From positions 1 to 64,000 of the forward strand of contig CAYNJT010000005.1 in NCBI GenBank assembly GCA_964397625.1: 64,000 nt of DNA. The letters run 5' to 3'. The DNA is from Leptolinea sp964397625. GTDB lineage: Bacteria > Chloroflexota > Anaerolineae > Anaerolineales > Anaerolineaceae. The notes under the pieces are model-generated. The model saw only the letters and a list, made by a program, of their open reading frames with translations, had not been told where the DNA came from and ran no database searches. The position numbers and the translations under genes were made by a program. This document shows positions 15,901 through 24,841 of the stretch, in pieces. Positions within the stretch are counted from its first letter, which is position 1; every line of letters starts with the position of its first letter.

Positions 15901-17202
15901 ATGAATAAAAATGTACTTTGGCGTGTAATTGCTGTCGTAATGGTCCTTTCGATGGTAATAACAGCATGCGCTCCGGCAGCAACCCCGGCTCCGGCCGCAC
16001 CGGCAGAACCTGCAAAACCGGCAGAACCGACCAAACCGGCCGAACCTGCTGCCGCAGAACCGACGAAAGCGGAAGCCCCGGCTGCACCTTCCTATCAGAT
16101 TCCTGATGTTGTCGAAGGAAAATTCAATGTCGCATTTGTGCTAATTGGCCCTCATGATGATGGCGGCTGGTCGCAGGCGCATTATGACGGCATGGTGTAC
16201 ATGGAAAGCAAAGTTCCCAATGTACATGCCGCTTATATTGAAAATGTAGCTGAAGGGGCAGATTCTGAGCAGGTATTCCGCAGCCTGGCCCGCAAGGGCT
16301 TCAAATTGATCTTTGGCACCAGCTTTGGTTTCATGGATCCTATGGAAGCTGTTGCTGCTGATTTTCCGGATACAACTTTTGTTCACGTCAGCGGCTATAA
16401 ATCTAATGGAACAAACTTCGGTAACCTGTTTGGCGCCATGGAAAGCATGAAATATCTGGCGGGCATGGTTGCCGGCGCACGGGCCAAGAAAGATGGCAAT
16501 CCGAAGCTTGGTTACATTGCAACCTTCCCGATTCCGGAAGAACTCCGTTTGGGTAACGCATTCGCACTTGGCATGCGTAAAACCTGCCCGGATTGCACCC
16601 TGGATGTCCGCTGGATTAAGACCTGGCACGATCCTGTAGCAGAAAAAGAAGCTGCCGCATCTCTATTCGACGCGGGCGCGCAGGTTGTGTTCACTGGCGC
16701 TGATACACCAGCTCCTGCTGATGTCGCCACCCAGAAGGGTAAATGGGGTATCACCTATGACTGGTCAGGCTCCTGCAAAGCGGAAAGATGTTTGACCGCT
16801 CCCTACTGGAACTGGGGTCCCATTTACGCCAAGATCGCACAGGGAGTAAATGACAAGACCTACAAAGTCGGCTGGGATTACTTTGATGCCGATAGTGGTG
16901 GTCTGGGATTATATGGCTTCATGGAAGGTCAAGAATTGACCAAAGGCCTGGCCGATCTGGATCCTGAAGTTATAGCCCAGGTCAAAGACCTGTTGGGCAA
17001 AGCTGTCAAAGGTGAATTTACCCGCTTTGATGTCTTCTCCGGACCGATCAAAGATAATAAGGGTAAAGAAGTCATTCCTGCCGGACAGAAATTTGAACAG
17101 GCTGACCTCGATCAATTCCCTCCAGGTGCGGAAGGTTTGAAATGCAAATATTGCATGTACTGGTGGGCTGAAGGCGTTACTGCCGAATTACCAGAACAGT
17201 AG
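15901..17202 (+). CDS. BMP-family substrate-binding lipoprotein of a nucleoside/purine ABC transporter
   Basis: A 433-aa lipoprotein. The signal peptide ends in a lipobox (VITAC) near residue 22. A low-complexity Ala-Pro-Glu-Lys-Thr linker of about 35 residues leads to a BMP (PnrA/Med-like) domain: AFVLIGPHDDGGWSQAHYDG, RSLARKGFKLIFGTSFG, GNPKLGYIATFPIPEE, ADTPAPADVATQKG. These proteins capture nucleosides or bases outside the membrane. GGAGGAG precedes ATG 15901. A hairpin separates it from the ATPase and permease genes, likely allowing higher expression of the binding protein. Ligand is unknown; the adenine deaminase neighbour favours a purine. Confidence 0.92.
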   Translation: MNKNVLWRVIAVVMVLSMVITACAPAATPAPAAPAEPAKPAEPTKPAEPAAAEPTKAEAPAAPSYQIPDVVEGKFNVAFVLIGPHDDGGWSQAHYDGMVYMESKVPNVHAAYIENVAEGADSEQVFRSLARKGFKLIFGTSFGFMDPMEAVAADFPDTTFVHVSGYKSNGTNFGNLFGAMESMKYLAGMVAGARAKKDGNPKLGYIATFPIPEELRLGNAFALGMRKTCPDCTLDVRWIKTWHDPVAEKEAAASLFDAGAQVVFTGADTPAPADVATQKGKWGITYDWSGSCKAERCLTAPYWNWGPIYAKIAQGVNDKTYKVGWDYFDADSGGLGLYGFMEGQELTKGLADLDPEVIAQVKDLLGKAVKGEFTRFDVFSGPIKDNKGKEVIPAGQKFEQADLDQFPPGAEGLKCKYCMYWWAEGVTAELPEQ

Positions 17203-17215
17203 TCCATTGCTGAAT

Positions 17216-17252
17216 AGCTGGAAGATAGATCGATCTGGTCTATCTTCCAGCT
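17216..17252 (+). terminator. Intercistronic hairpin in the transporter operon
   Basis: A perfect 14-bp stem, AGCTGGAAGATAGA with TCTATCTTCCAGCT and a nine-base loop, has no T-tract. Such hairpins after binding-protein genes protect the upstream message or partly attenuate the rest of the operon. Confidence 0.65.
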
Positions 17253-17331
17253 CATCCTGAGTTAAACAAACTCTTTGATTTTTTCCGGAAAGAAATTCCC
17301 CGGAAAATACATCAAATTTCCAAGAGGTACG

Positions 17332-18891
17332 ATGGATCCATCTGTCACTCAAAATGACCTCAGTGTCAGTATGCAGGGAATTGTGAAACATTTCCCTGGC
17401 GTGCTCGCAAACGATCAGGTTGATTTTTATTTAAAGCGGGGGAGTATCCACGCGTTGCTGGGGGAGAACGGTGCTGGGAAAAGCACGTTGATGAACATTC
17501 TGGCAGGGTTATATACCCCTGATGCTGGAATCATCAAAATTAAAGGGAAACAGGTGGTCTTTCATTCCCCTAGACAGGCCATAAATTATGGGATTGGCAT
17601 GATTCACCAGCATTTTATGCTGGTGCCTTCACAAACAGTTACAGAAAATGTGTTACTCGGTTTGGATGAACCACGTTTTCGGATGAATCTTGGTAAGTAT
17701 GACGATAAAATTGCCCGATTAAGCGAACAATATGGAATGGTTGTTTCACCCAAATCAAAAATCTGGCAATTAAGTGTTGGGGAACAACAGAGGGTTGAGA
17801 TTCTAAAAATGTTGTACCGCGGGGCTGAAGTACTCATCATGGATGAACCTACAGCCGTTCTGGCTCCGCAGGAAATTGACCAGCTCTGCGAAACATTGAA
17901 GACCATGGTAAAAATGGGAAAGTCGATTATCTTCATCAGCCACAAACTGAATGAAGTTATGAATATTTCGGATGAGATTACAGTTTTACGTAAAGGGAAA
18001 GTTACAGCAGGGGGGATAAAAACAAAAGAGACCACAAAAGAAGAATTGGCAAGGTTGATGGTCGGACGCGATGTCTTCTTCCAATTGGAAAAGAAAGCCT
18101 CAAAACCGGGTGACGTAGTTTTAGCCGTTGAAGATGTGTGCGCTGAGAATGATAAAGGCTTGCCTGCATTAAGAGGCGTAACAATGAACATCCGCGCGGG
18201 GGAGATTGTTGGACTCGCCGGTGTTGCTGGAAATGGCCAGAGTGAACTGGCTGAGGTTGTCACCGGGCTTAGGCGGGCAACGAAAGGAAAAGTGATCCTG
18301 CAAGGACAGGATATCACCACAAAATCCGCACAGGGTCGCATAAAAGTTGGAGTATCCCACATTCCTGAAGATCGAACCCATGTTGGTACTGCGCCCAATC
18401 TGAGTATTACAGATAATGTGATCATGAAAAAATACGACCAGGCACCCATTACTCACGCCGGGATGTTAAACTCGCATATTGCTGAAAAATACGCCATTGA
18501 TCTTAAAAACATATATGACATTATTGCTCCATCCACACAAACTCCTGTTCGATTGCTTTCTGGAGGCAACCTGCAGCGTGTGATTCTGGCACGTGAGATT
18601 TCCACACAACCGACATTAATGGTCGCCGTCCAACCCACTCGAGGTCTTGACGTGGGTGCGATTGAAGGTGTTCAAAGGTTATTATTGGAACAACGCGCGG
18701 CTGGTTCTGCCGTTCTGCTAATCTCAGAAGAATTAGAAGAACTATTCGCGTTAAGTGACAGGATATATGTATTGTATGAAGGTCAGGTTATGGGTGAGGT
18801 TACTGATAATGATGTTGAGAAAATCGGCTTGATGATGACTGGAACAAGCATGGCGCAACTAAAAGCTCAAGGAGAAGAAACCCATGCCTGA
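17332..18891 (+). CDS. Nucleoside ABC transporter ATP-binding protein (two ATPase domains)
   Basis: About 519 aa with two ABC cassettes, as usual for BMP-type importers (NupO-like). The first has Walker A GENGAGKST, signature LSVGEQQR and Walker B VLIMDEPTAVL. The second has the degenerate GVAGNGQSE Walker A, LSGGNLQRV signature and a weakened Walker B (LMVAVQPTRGLDVGA). Asymmetric second domains are common in sugar and nucleoside importers. Start ATG 17332, preceded by AGAGG, removes a non-homologous upstream stretch. It overlaps the next permease gene by eight bases. Confidence 0.94.
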   Translation: MDPSVTQNDLSVSMQGIVKHFPGVLANDQVDFYLKRGSIHALLGENGAGKSTLMNILAGLYTPDAGIIKIKGKQVVFHSPRQAINYGIGMIHQHFMLVPSQTVTENVLLGLDEPRFRMNLGKYDDKIARLSEQYGMVVSPKSKIWQLSVGEQQRVEILKMLYRGAEVLIMDEPTAVLAPQEIDQLCETLKTMVKMGKSIIFISHKLNEVMNISDEITVLRKGKVTAGGIKTKETTKEELARLMVGRDVFFQLEKKASKPGDVVLAVEDVCAENDKGLPALRGVTMNIRAGEIVGLAGVAGNGQSELAEVVTGLRRATKGKVILQGQDITTKSAQGRIKVGVSHIPEDRTHVGTAPNLSITDNVIMKKYDQAPITHAGMLNSHIAEKYAIDLKNIYDIIAPSTQTPVRLLSGGNLQRVILAREISTQPTLMVAVQPTRGLDVGAIEGVQRLLLEQRAAGSAVLLISEELEELFALSDRIYVLYEGQVMGEVTDNDVEKIGLMMTGTSMAQLKAQGEETHA

Positions 18892-20017
18892 ACCGGATTT
18901 AATCGCAACCAAAAAGAGTTTTCGTTTCCCCTTTGAAATAAAAGTGGAACCACGCCAGACAGATGTACCACGATGGTACCCGTTGGTTTTGTCAATTGCG
19001 GCTATTGTAGTGGCTTTATTACTGGGTGCGGTGATTTTGGCTCTGGTTGGCAGTGATCCATGGAAGACCTACACCCATATAGCGGATGCGTCTTTTGGCA
19101 GCATTGGAGTCTTTTCAGATACCATGGTAAAAGCAATTCCATTGATCCTGGTTGGTCTGGCTTGTTCGCTAGCCTTCAGGATGAAATTGTGGAATATTGG
19201 CGCTGAAGGACAATTTTTCCTTGGCGCTTTTGGGGCCAGTGCCATTGTACTCATCCCTGTTTTACCGGGTGATTCTCCAAAATGGATGTTTATCGTGGTG
19301 ATGGCTATTGCTGGCATGTTGTGCGGTGCTCTGTGGGGATTTATTCCCGGTTATCTCAAGGCTAAGTTTAAAGTAAATGAAGTCATTTCCACGTTAATGA
19401 TGAACTACATAGCCATCGCATGGAACAATTATTTCATTTACGCGGTCTGGTCTGAAGGCGGCTTTCAAATGTCAAAAGTTTTTCCGAAGAACGCCTGGCT
19501 GCCGCGGCTTTCCGAATTTGCCGCAACCGTTCCTGAATTCAGAGGATTAACGTTACATCTTGGGCTTGTTTTTGGTTTGATCGCTGCCGTTATTGTTTGG
19601 ATCATTCTGTACCGCAGCAAATGGGGATATGAAATTCGCCTGATTGGCGACAACCCTCGTGCCGCTCAGTACACTGGAATTTCTATTACAAAAAATGTGG
19701 TTTTTGTGATGATGCTCTCAGGCGCGTTGGCAGGCCTGGCCGGTATGTCAGAGATCAGTGGTGTGGTTCACCGCTTACAAGGAACCATCTCTCCGGGATA
19801 TGGGTTTACCGGAATCATCGTGGCCTGGCTGGCAAAACTGAATCCCTTCGCCGTCATACTTGTATCCATTCTCTTTGGGGCGTTGATTCTGGCTGGACGC
19901 GAGATTCAACCATCTGGTGTACCTAAGCTGATACAGGGGATCATTCTAGTATGCCTGATCTCATCAGACTTCTTGATGCGTTATCGAGTGAGTATCCACC
20001 GGGTGAAAGGTAATTAA
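18884..20017 (+). CDS. Nucleoside ABC transporter permease 1
   Basis: A 377-aa BPD_transp_2 family inner-membrane permease (NupP-like) with about 8-10 hydrophobic segments. The typical blocks are FRMKLWNIGAEGQFFLGA, FKVNEVISTLMMNYIA, IRLIGDNPRAAQYTGI and GYGFTGIIVAWLAKLNP. It starts inside the end of the ATPase gene with AAGGAG upstream, and is followed after five bases by the second permease; the two would form a heterodimeric channel. Confidence 0.94.
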   Translation: MPEPDLIATKKSFRFPFEIKVEPRQTDVPRWYPLVLSIAAIVVALLLGAVILALVGSDPWKTYTHIADASFGSIGVFSDTMVKAIPLILVGLACSLAFRMKLWNIGAEGQFFLGAFGASAIVLIPVLPGDSPKWMFIVVMAIAGMLCGALWGFIPGYLKAKFKVNEVISTLMMNYIAIAWNNYFIYAVWSEGGFQMSKVFPKNAWLPRLSEFAATVPEFRGLTLHLGLVFGLIAAVIVWIILYRSKWGYEIRLIGDNPRAAQYTGISITKNVVFVMMLSGALAGLAGMSEISGVVHRLQGTISPGYGFTGIIVAWLAKLNPFAVILVSILFGALILAGREIQPSGVPKLIQGIILVCLISSDFLMRYRVSIHRVKGN

Positions 20018-20022
20018 TTATC

Positions 20023-20991
20023 ATGGATATTATTATTGTTCTCCAGGCAGGAGTCGCGACCGGAACAGTCCTTCTTTTTGCAACACTGGGTGAAATATTT
20101 GCCGAGCGTTCCGGCGTAATGAATCTGGGCGTGGAAGGAATGATGTTATTGGGCGCCATGTGTGCCTTCAGTGTGACACTGGCAACAGGCAATCCCTGGC
20201 TGGGTATTCTTGCCGGGATGTTCTTTGCCGGATTGATCAGTCAAATCCACGCATTTATCAGTATCACTTTGCAGGCTGATCAGGTTGTGAGCGGGCTTTC
20301 ACTAACTTTTCTGGCAACGGGAGTGAGTCTGGTCTTTGGAGAAGGATTAAGCAAGGCAGGGGCAGTAAATTTGTTACCGGTTTATTCCATACCACTTCTG
20401 GCTGATATTCCTTTTATTGGACAGATTTTCTTCAAAGAACAAAGTGTGATGGTCTACCTTGGATACATCCTTTTCCCATTGTGCTGGTATTTCATTAATC
20501 GAACACGCCCGGGATTACATTTGCGCGCTATAGGTGAATATCCGGCAGCGGCTGATGCGTTAGGTATCGATGTCTTTGGATTACGGTATCTTTATGTATT
20601 CATAGGTGGTACGTTGGCCGGACTTGCCGGAGCGACTCTATCGCTTGCCATTTCCCCTGGTTGGTTCAGTGACCTTACTACAGCCGGGCAGGGATGGATT
20701 GCCGTTGGACTTGTGATATTCGCGCAGTGGGATCCGCTCAGAGCGGCATTTGGATCCTATATTTTTGGAGCATTACGGCGCCTTATCCTTGATATTCAGG
20801 GACCACAGGTTATTTTTGGTGTGGCTAATCCTTTCTTTTACAATCCATACTATGGCTTTTTCCTACAAATGCTTCCTTACGCATTCACGATAATAGTTCT
20901 GGTTCTGGGTTCTAGAGAAGCGATTCGCAACCGGATAGGTTCGCCTGCCGCGCTTGGTTTGCCGTATATCCGCGGACAGCGAGGACTTTGA
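20023..20991 (+). CDS. Nucleoside ABC transporter permease 2
   Basis: A 322-aa BPD_transp_2 permease (NupQ-like). It shows FAERSGVMNLGVEGMMLLGAM, LQADQVVSGLSLTFLATGVS, RAIGEYPAAADALGIDVF and GWIAVGLVIFAQWDPLRAAFGSYIFGAL, the conserved segments of the family. It closes the four-gene transporter operon. The next gene has its own promoter 45 bases downstream. Confidence 0.94.
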   Translation: MDIIIVLQAGVATGTVLLFATLGEIFAERSGVMNLGVEGMMLLGAMCAFSVTLATGNPWLGILAGMFFAGLISQIHAFISITLQADQVVSGLSLTFLATGVSLVFGEGLSKAGAVNLLPVYSIPLLADIPFIGQIFFKEQSVMVYLGYILFPLCWYFINRTRPGLHLRAIGEYPAAADALGIDVFGLRYLYVFIGGTLAGLAGATLSLAISPGWFSDLTTAGQGWIAVGLVIFAQWDPLRAAFGSYIFGALRRLILDIQGPQVIFGVANPFFYNPYYGFFLQMLPYAFTIIVLVLGSREAIRNRIGSPAALGLPYIRGQRGL

Positions 20992-21035
20992 AATATTTCC
21001 TTAATCGATATGAAAACTACAAGAAAGAATATCGA

Positions 21036-21091
21036 TTGGAAGCATACAAAACCGTTGTATAATAATAGAAACAAGACGTCAGACATCAGAC
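21036..21091 (+). promoter_or_regulatory. Promoter and GntR-type operator of the threonine-synthase-like gene
   Basis: TTGGAA (21036-21041), a 16-nt spacer and TATAAT (21058-21063) give a promoter starting near 21070. Just downstream, GTCAGACATCAGAC (21078-21091) matches the operator in the GntR promoter (5287-5300) at 13 of 14 bases. A bound repressor here would block initiation or early elongation. Confidence 0.75.
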
Positions 21092-21099
21092 AGGTAAAC

Positions 21100-22347
21100 A
21101 TGAAAGAATTTGCCGGATATCGATGTTCGTTGTGCGGAGCCGAATACGCTCCCGATCAGGTTACTTACACCTGTCCCAAGGATGGGGGTAACCTGGATGT
21201 TGTTCTGGAATATGATGAAATACGAAAGAAATTTCAGATGGAAGATATCATCTCCAGGGATGATCCATCCTTATGGAGGTATTTACCTCTTCTGCCTGTA
21301 AAGGATCCGGGAGGTGAAGGGACACCCCTACGAATGGCTGGCGGAACCCCGGTGTATTCGCCTCCAGCCCTGAAGAAGGAATTGGGAATTAAATCCCTGT
21401 GGGTCAAAGACGAAGGCAGAAATCCATCAGCCTCTTTTAAGGACCGTGCGAGCTCTGTTGTTGTAGCCCGAGCCAGAGAAATTAAATCTGAAGTGGTTGT
21501 GACCGCATCAACAGGGAATGCAGGCGCCGCGTTAGCCTGTATGGCAGCCGCAGTTGGACAAAAGGCGGTTATCTTTGCTCCGAAAACCGCGCCACCGGCA
21601 AAAATTGCTCAGTTGATCGTGTTTGGCGCGCAGGTAATTCTTGTTGATGGGAATTATGATTCTGCTTTTGATCTGACCATCGAAGCCTCCCGGGAATTCG
21701 GCTGGTATTGCCGTAATACTGGCTACAACCCATTTACAGTGGAAGGGAAAAAAACAGGTGGTTTGGAGATTTGGGAGCAGGTCTTGTTAAACCTGGATGA
21801 CAAATCACGCCCAGCCTGCATTTTTGTCTCTGTGGGCGATGGAAATATCATCTCAGGCCTTCATAAAGGCTTTAAAGATTTACAAAGACTTGGCTGGTTG
21901 AAACAAATGCCAAAGATTTTCGGTGTTCAGGCAGAAGGTTCCGCAGCCATTGCCAATGCCTTTATGGCAGGAAATGAGACGATTATTCCAATTTCAGCGA
22001 CAACATTGGCAGACAGCATCAGCGTAGATCTGCCAAGAGATGGTGTCAGAGGGGTTAGGGCGGCAAGAGAAACCGGTGGTTCATATATTCTGGTTTCAGA
22101 TGATGAAATCATAAAAGGGATTGCCGACCTTGGTAAGGTTGGCATATTCGCCGAACCAGCAGGTTCAACTGCATATGCTGGTTTGAAGAAAGCGTTGGCG
22201 AACGGGTTGGTCACAGAAAATGATCCAGTTGTTGTCGTAAATACTGGCAATGGTTTAAAGGATATCAAATCAGCCATGCAAGCCGTTCAACCCGCTCCTA
22301 TCATAGAACCCAGTATGCCTGCTTTAAAAAAGCATCTGGGCATTTAG
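21100..22347 (+). CDS. Threonine synthase-like PLP lyase
   Basis: A 415-aa fold-type-II PLP enzyme. An N-terminal zinc-ribbon-like part (CSLCGAEYAPDQVTYTCPKDGG) precedes the catalytic region: the PLP lysine in NPSASFKDRAS, TASTGNAGAAL (phosphate-side asparagine), SVGDGNIISGLHKGF and AEPAGSTAYAGL. Sequence pattern is that of threonine synthase (O-phosphohomoserine to threonine). Yet it carries the island's operator and sits among ureide genes, so a catabolic beta-elimination, for example of a diaminopropionate-like product, is possible; that is inference. The ATG at 21100 follows AGG at short range; upstream in-frame codons overlap the promoter. Confidence 0.85.
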   Translation: MKEFAGYRCSLCGAEYAPDQVTYTCPKDGGNLDVVLEYDEIRKKFQMEDIISRDDPSLWRYLPLLPVKDPGGEGTPLRMAGGTPVYSPPALKKELGIKSLWVKDEGRNPSASFKDRASSVVVARAREIKSEVVVTASTGNAGAALACMAAAVGQKAVIFAPKTAPPAKIAQLIVFGAQVILVDGNYDSAFDLTIEASREFGWYCRNTGYNPFTVEGKKTGGLEIWEQVLLNLDDKSRPACIFVSVGDGNIISGLHKGFKDLQRLGWLKQMPKIFGVQAEGSAAIANAFMAGNETIIPISATTLADSISVDLPRDGVRGVRAARETGGSYILVSDDEIIKGIADLGKVGIFAEPAGSTAYAGLKKALANGLVTENDPVVVVNTGNGLKDIKSAMQAVQPAPIIEPSMPALKKHLGI

Positions 22348-22364
22348 AGAAAAGGGAACTGTCT

Positions 22365-23315
22365 TTGTCAAAGCAGCCTGAATTTTCCATAGTTGTTCCA
22401 GTTTTCAATGAAATCGATTGTTTACAGGAAATGCACCAGCGAGTGGCTGACGTAATGAACTCCACGGGCGAAACATGGGAAATGATCATTGTGGATGATG
22501 GTTCACGGGATGGTTCTACTGAGCAGATCCGCGAGCTGGGTAAGAAATTTGAATATGTCAAACCGGTAATTTTCGCCCGCAATTTTGGGCATCAAATCGC
22601 GGTGACCGCAGGATTGGATTATACGCGTGGGAAGGCGGTCATTATTATTGACGCTGACCTACAGGATCCGCCGGAGGTGATCCTGGACCTCATTGCGAAA
22701 TGGCGGGAAGGATTCGAAGTTGTCTATGCCATCAGGGGTGAACGTGAAGGCGAAAGCTGGTTCAAGACCTTTACCGCGTCATTTTTCTACAGGCTGATAC
22801 AGAAGATCACAGATGTGAACATACCGCTGGATACTGGTGATTTCCGGTTAATGGACCGGAAGGTTGTCAATGTATTAAACTCCATGCGGGAAAAACATCG
22901 TTTCCTACGCGGCATGTCAGCCTGGGTCGGTTTCAAAACAGTTGGCGTGACATACAAACGAGCTGCCCGTTACGCTGGTGTGACCAAGTATCCCTTTAAA
23001 AAAATGGTTATGCTTGCTTTGAATGCCATTACCGGGTTCTCTTATTTTCCCCTGCAAATGGCAACTTATATAGGTTTTTTTGCCGCGGGCATCAGTACAA
23101 TCGCCATTCCAGTGGTTATTATCATGCGTATCGCTGGTTCGCAGGCTTTCTTTGGGCAGGCTTCCACATTATTGGCTGTCCTGTTCCTGGGCGGGGTGCA
23201 ATTAATCAGCCTTGGAATTTTAGGAGAATACATCGGACGGATTTACGATGAAGTAAAAGGCAGACCATTATATATAGTTAGTGAAGCACCGGAAAAACCA
23301 TCTGATTCTGAGTAA
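22365..23315 (+). CDS. Polyprenyl-phosphate-type family 2 glycosyltransferase with C-terminal membrane helices
   Basis: A 316-aa GtrB/CsbB-like enzyme. The GT-A domain shows VVPVFNEIDCL, IIVDDGSRDGST, FARNFGHQIAVTAGLDY, IIDADLQDPPEV (the DxD site), DTGDFRLMDRKV and FLRGMSAWVGF. Two C-terminal transmembrane segments follow, ending in GEYIGRIYDEVKGRPLYIV. Such enzymes load a sugar onto undecaprenyl phosphate for later transfer outside. The start codon is TTG. It lies between two PLP enzyme genes with short gaps, hence in the same operon, although the function is unrelated. Confidence 0.92.
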   Translation: MSKQPEFSIVVPVFNEIDCLQEMHQRVADVMNSTGETWEMIIVDDGSRDGSTEQIRELGKKFEYVKPVIFARNFGHQIAVTAGLDYTRGKAVIIIDADLQDPPEVILDLIAKWREGFEVVYAIRGEREGESWFKTFTASFFYRLIQKITDVNIPLDTGDFRLMDRKVVNVLNSMREKHRFLRGMSAWVGFKTVGVTYKRAARYAGVTKYPFKKMVMLALNAITGFSYFPLQMATYIGFFAAGISTIAIPVVIIMRIAGSQAFFGQASTLLAVLFLGGVQLISLGILGEYIGRIYDEVKGRPLYIVSEAPEKPSDSE

Positions 23316-23329
23316 ACAGGAGAATAGAA

Positions 23330-24805
23330 ATGACAAAAATTGACTTAACCATGCATGCTGACCGGCTCGAAAGGGCTGTAAAGCGCGCGAGGGAACGCAA
23401 TATCATCATTCCAACCTACGCGCAGATGAAGAATCCGGCGTTAATACCGGATAAGATCAAAGCAGAATTGAAAAATATCGGTTTATGGGATGTATCCGCG
23501 CGAAACTTATTCCGTATCAATTGGCACAATGAACCGGTCGCGAAAGGCGGCGCATATGGCGGTGTAAACTACATTGAACTACCGTCAAGTCTGACTGGTA
23601 CCAAAGCCCGGGTGATCGCTTTGGTAGGTAAATGGTTCCCGACCGGGGCACATAAAGTCGGCGCGGCTTTTAGCTGCCTTGTACCACGGTTGGTTACCGG
23701 ACAATTTGACCCGACCACGCAGAAAGCCGTCTGGCCTTCGACAGGCAATTATTGCCGTGGCGGCGCCTATGATTCCGCGCTTTTGGCCTGCCAATCCATT
23801 GCTATTTTGCCTGAAGGTATGAGCAAGGAACGCTTTGAATGGCTTAAGAAAATTGCCGGAGAAACAATAGCCACACCGGGAAGTGAATCAAATGTTAAAG
23901 AGATTTTTGACAAGTGCTGGGAATTGCGTAAATCTGGTCAGGACTTGATGATCTTCAATCAGTTTGAGGAATTTGGAAATTATTTGTGGCACTATGAGAT
24001 TACTGGTCATGCCATGGAGGAAGTCATCAAGAAAGAATTGCGCAAAGGCGGTCGTTTTGGCGGTGTAGCCCTGACAACGGGCTCGGCGGGAACCATTGCC
24101 TGCGGCGATTACTTGAAACAGGTTTTCCCGACCAGCCAGATTATTGCCAGTGAAGCCCTGCAATGCCCGACCTTGCTGATGAACGGTTTTGGATCTCATC
24201 GCATAGAAGGTATTGGCGACAAACATGTTCCCTGGATTCATAACGTAAAGAACACGGACGTCGTCGTTGCCATTGATGATAACGCCGTTGTCAATATCAT
24301 GCGCCTGTTTAATGAACCTGTCGGCCAGGCTTACTTAAAGAAGCAGGGAATACCTGAGACTATTGTAAATAAACTTGATCTACTGGGATTCTCCGGTATC
24401 GCCAACTGCCTGTCTGCAATCAAATTTGCCAAGTATGAGGATCTGGGTGAGGAAGATATTGTCATTACTGTCCTGACGGATTCCATGGAACTTTACACCA
24501 GCCGAATTGCGGAGTATCGCCAATCATTCGGCGAGTTTACTGAAAACCAGGCGGCTGCCACGTTTGATCACTACTTAAAGGGAATCTCATCTGATTATTT
24601 ATTGGATATGACCACCATTGACCGCAAACGGGTTCATAACTTGAAATACTACACCTGGGTTGAACAACAGGGTAAAACATACGAAGAGATCAATGCCCAG
24701 TGGGATGATGACAATTACTGGACAGATATTCAGAAACAAGTTCCGGATATTGACGCGTTAATCAGCGAATTTAATGATCGCGTGGGTATATTGAAATCCC
24801 TGTAG
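23330..24805 (+). CDS. TrpB-like PLP enzyme of unknown substrate (GAHK type)
   Basis: A 491-aa fold-type-II PLP protein. The Schiff-base lysine is probably in FPTGAHKVGAAF (about residue 107). This GAHK form is known from tryptophan synthase beta rather than from cysteine synthases (SxK). WPSTGNYCRGGAYDSAL is the substrate-carboxylate or asparagine loop, and LTTGSAGTIACGDYL is the likely PLP-phosphate loop. A long C-terminal extension of about 130 residues is rich in acidic and aromatic residues. It is far longer than diaminopropionate ammonia-lyase (YgeX, about 400 aa) and has no TrpA partner nearby. Position next to hydantoinase suggests an elimination or hydrolytic step on a ureido amino acid. 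Substrate unknown. Confidence 0.8.
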   Translation: MTKIDLTMHADRLERAVKRARERNIIIPTYAQMKNPALIPDKIKAELKNIGLWDVSARNLFRINWHNEPVAKGGAYGGVNYIELPSSLTGTKARVIALVGKWFPTGAHKVGAAFSCLVPRLVTGQFDPTTQKAVWPSTGNYCRGGAYDSALLACQSIAILPEGMSKERFEWLKKIAGETIATPGSESNVKEIFDKCWELRKSGQDLMIFNQFEEFGNYLWHYEITGHAMEEVIKKELRKGGRFGGVALTTGSAGTIACGDYLKQVFPTSQIIASEALQCPTLLMNGFGSHRIEGIGDKHVPWIHNVKNTDVVVAIDDNAVVNIMRLFNEPVGQAYLKKQGIPETIVNKLDLLGFSGIANCLSAIKFAKYEDLGEEDIVITVLTDSMELYTSRIAEYRQSFGEFTENQAAATFDHYLKGISSDYLLDMTTIDRKRVHNLKYYTWVEQQGKTYEEINAQWDDDNYWTDIQKQVPDIDALISEFNDRVGILKSL

Positions 24806-24841
24806 TCTTTTTTCGCGGTACCATCTCAAAGTGGAGAATAA

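Noticed and set aside
15840..16106. Gly/Ala/Val-rich frames on both strands near the BMP lipoprotein start
   Set aside because: They are frame shadows of the low-complexity Ala-Pro-Glu-Lys linker of the lipoprotein.
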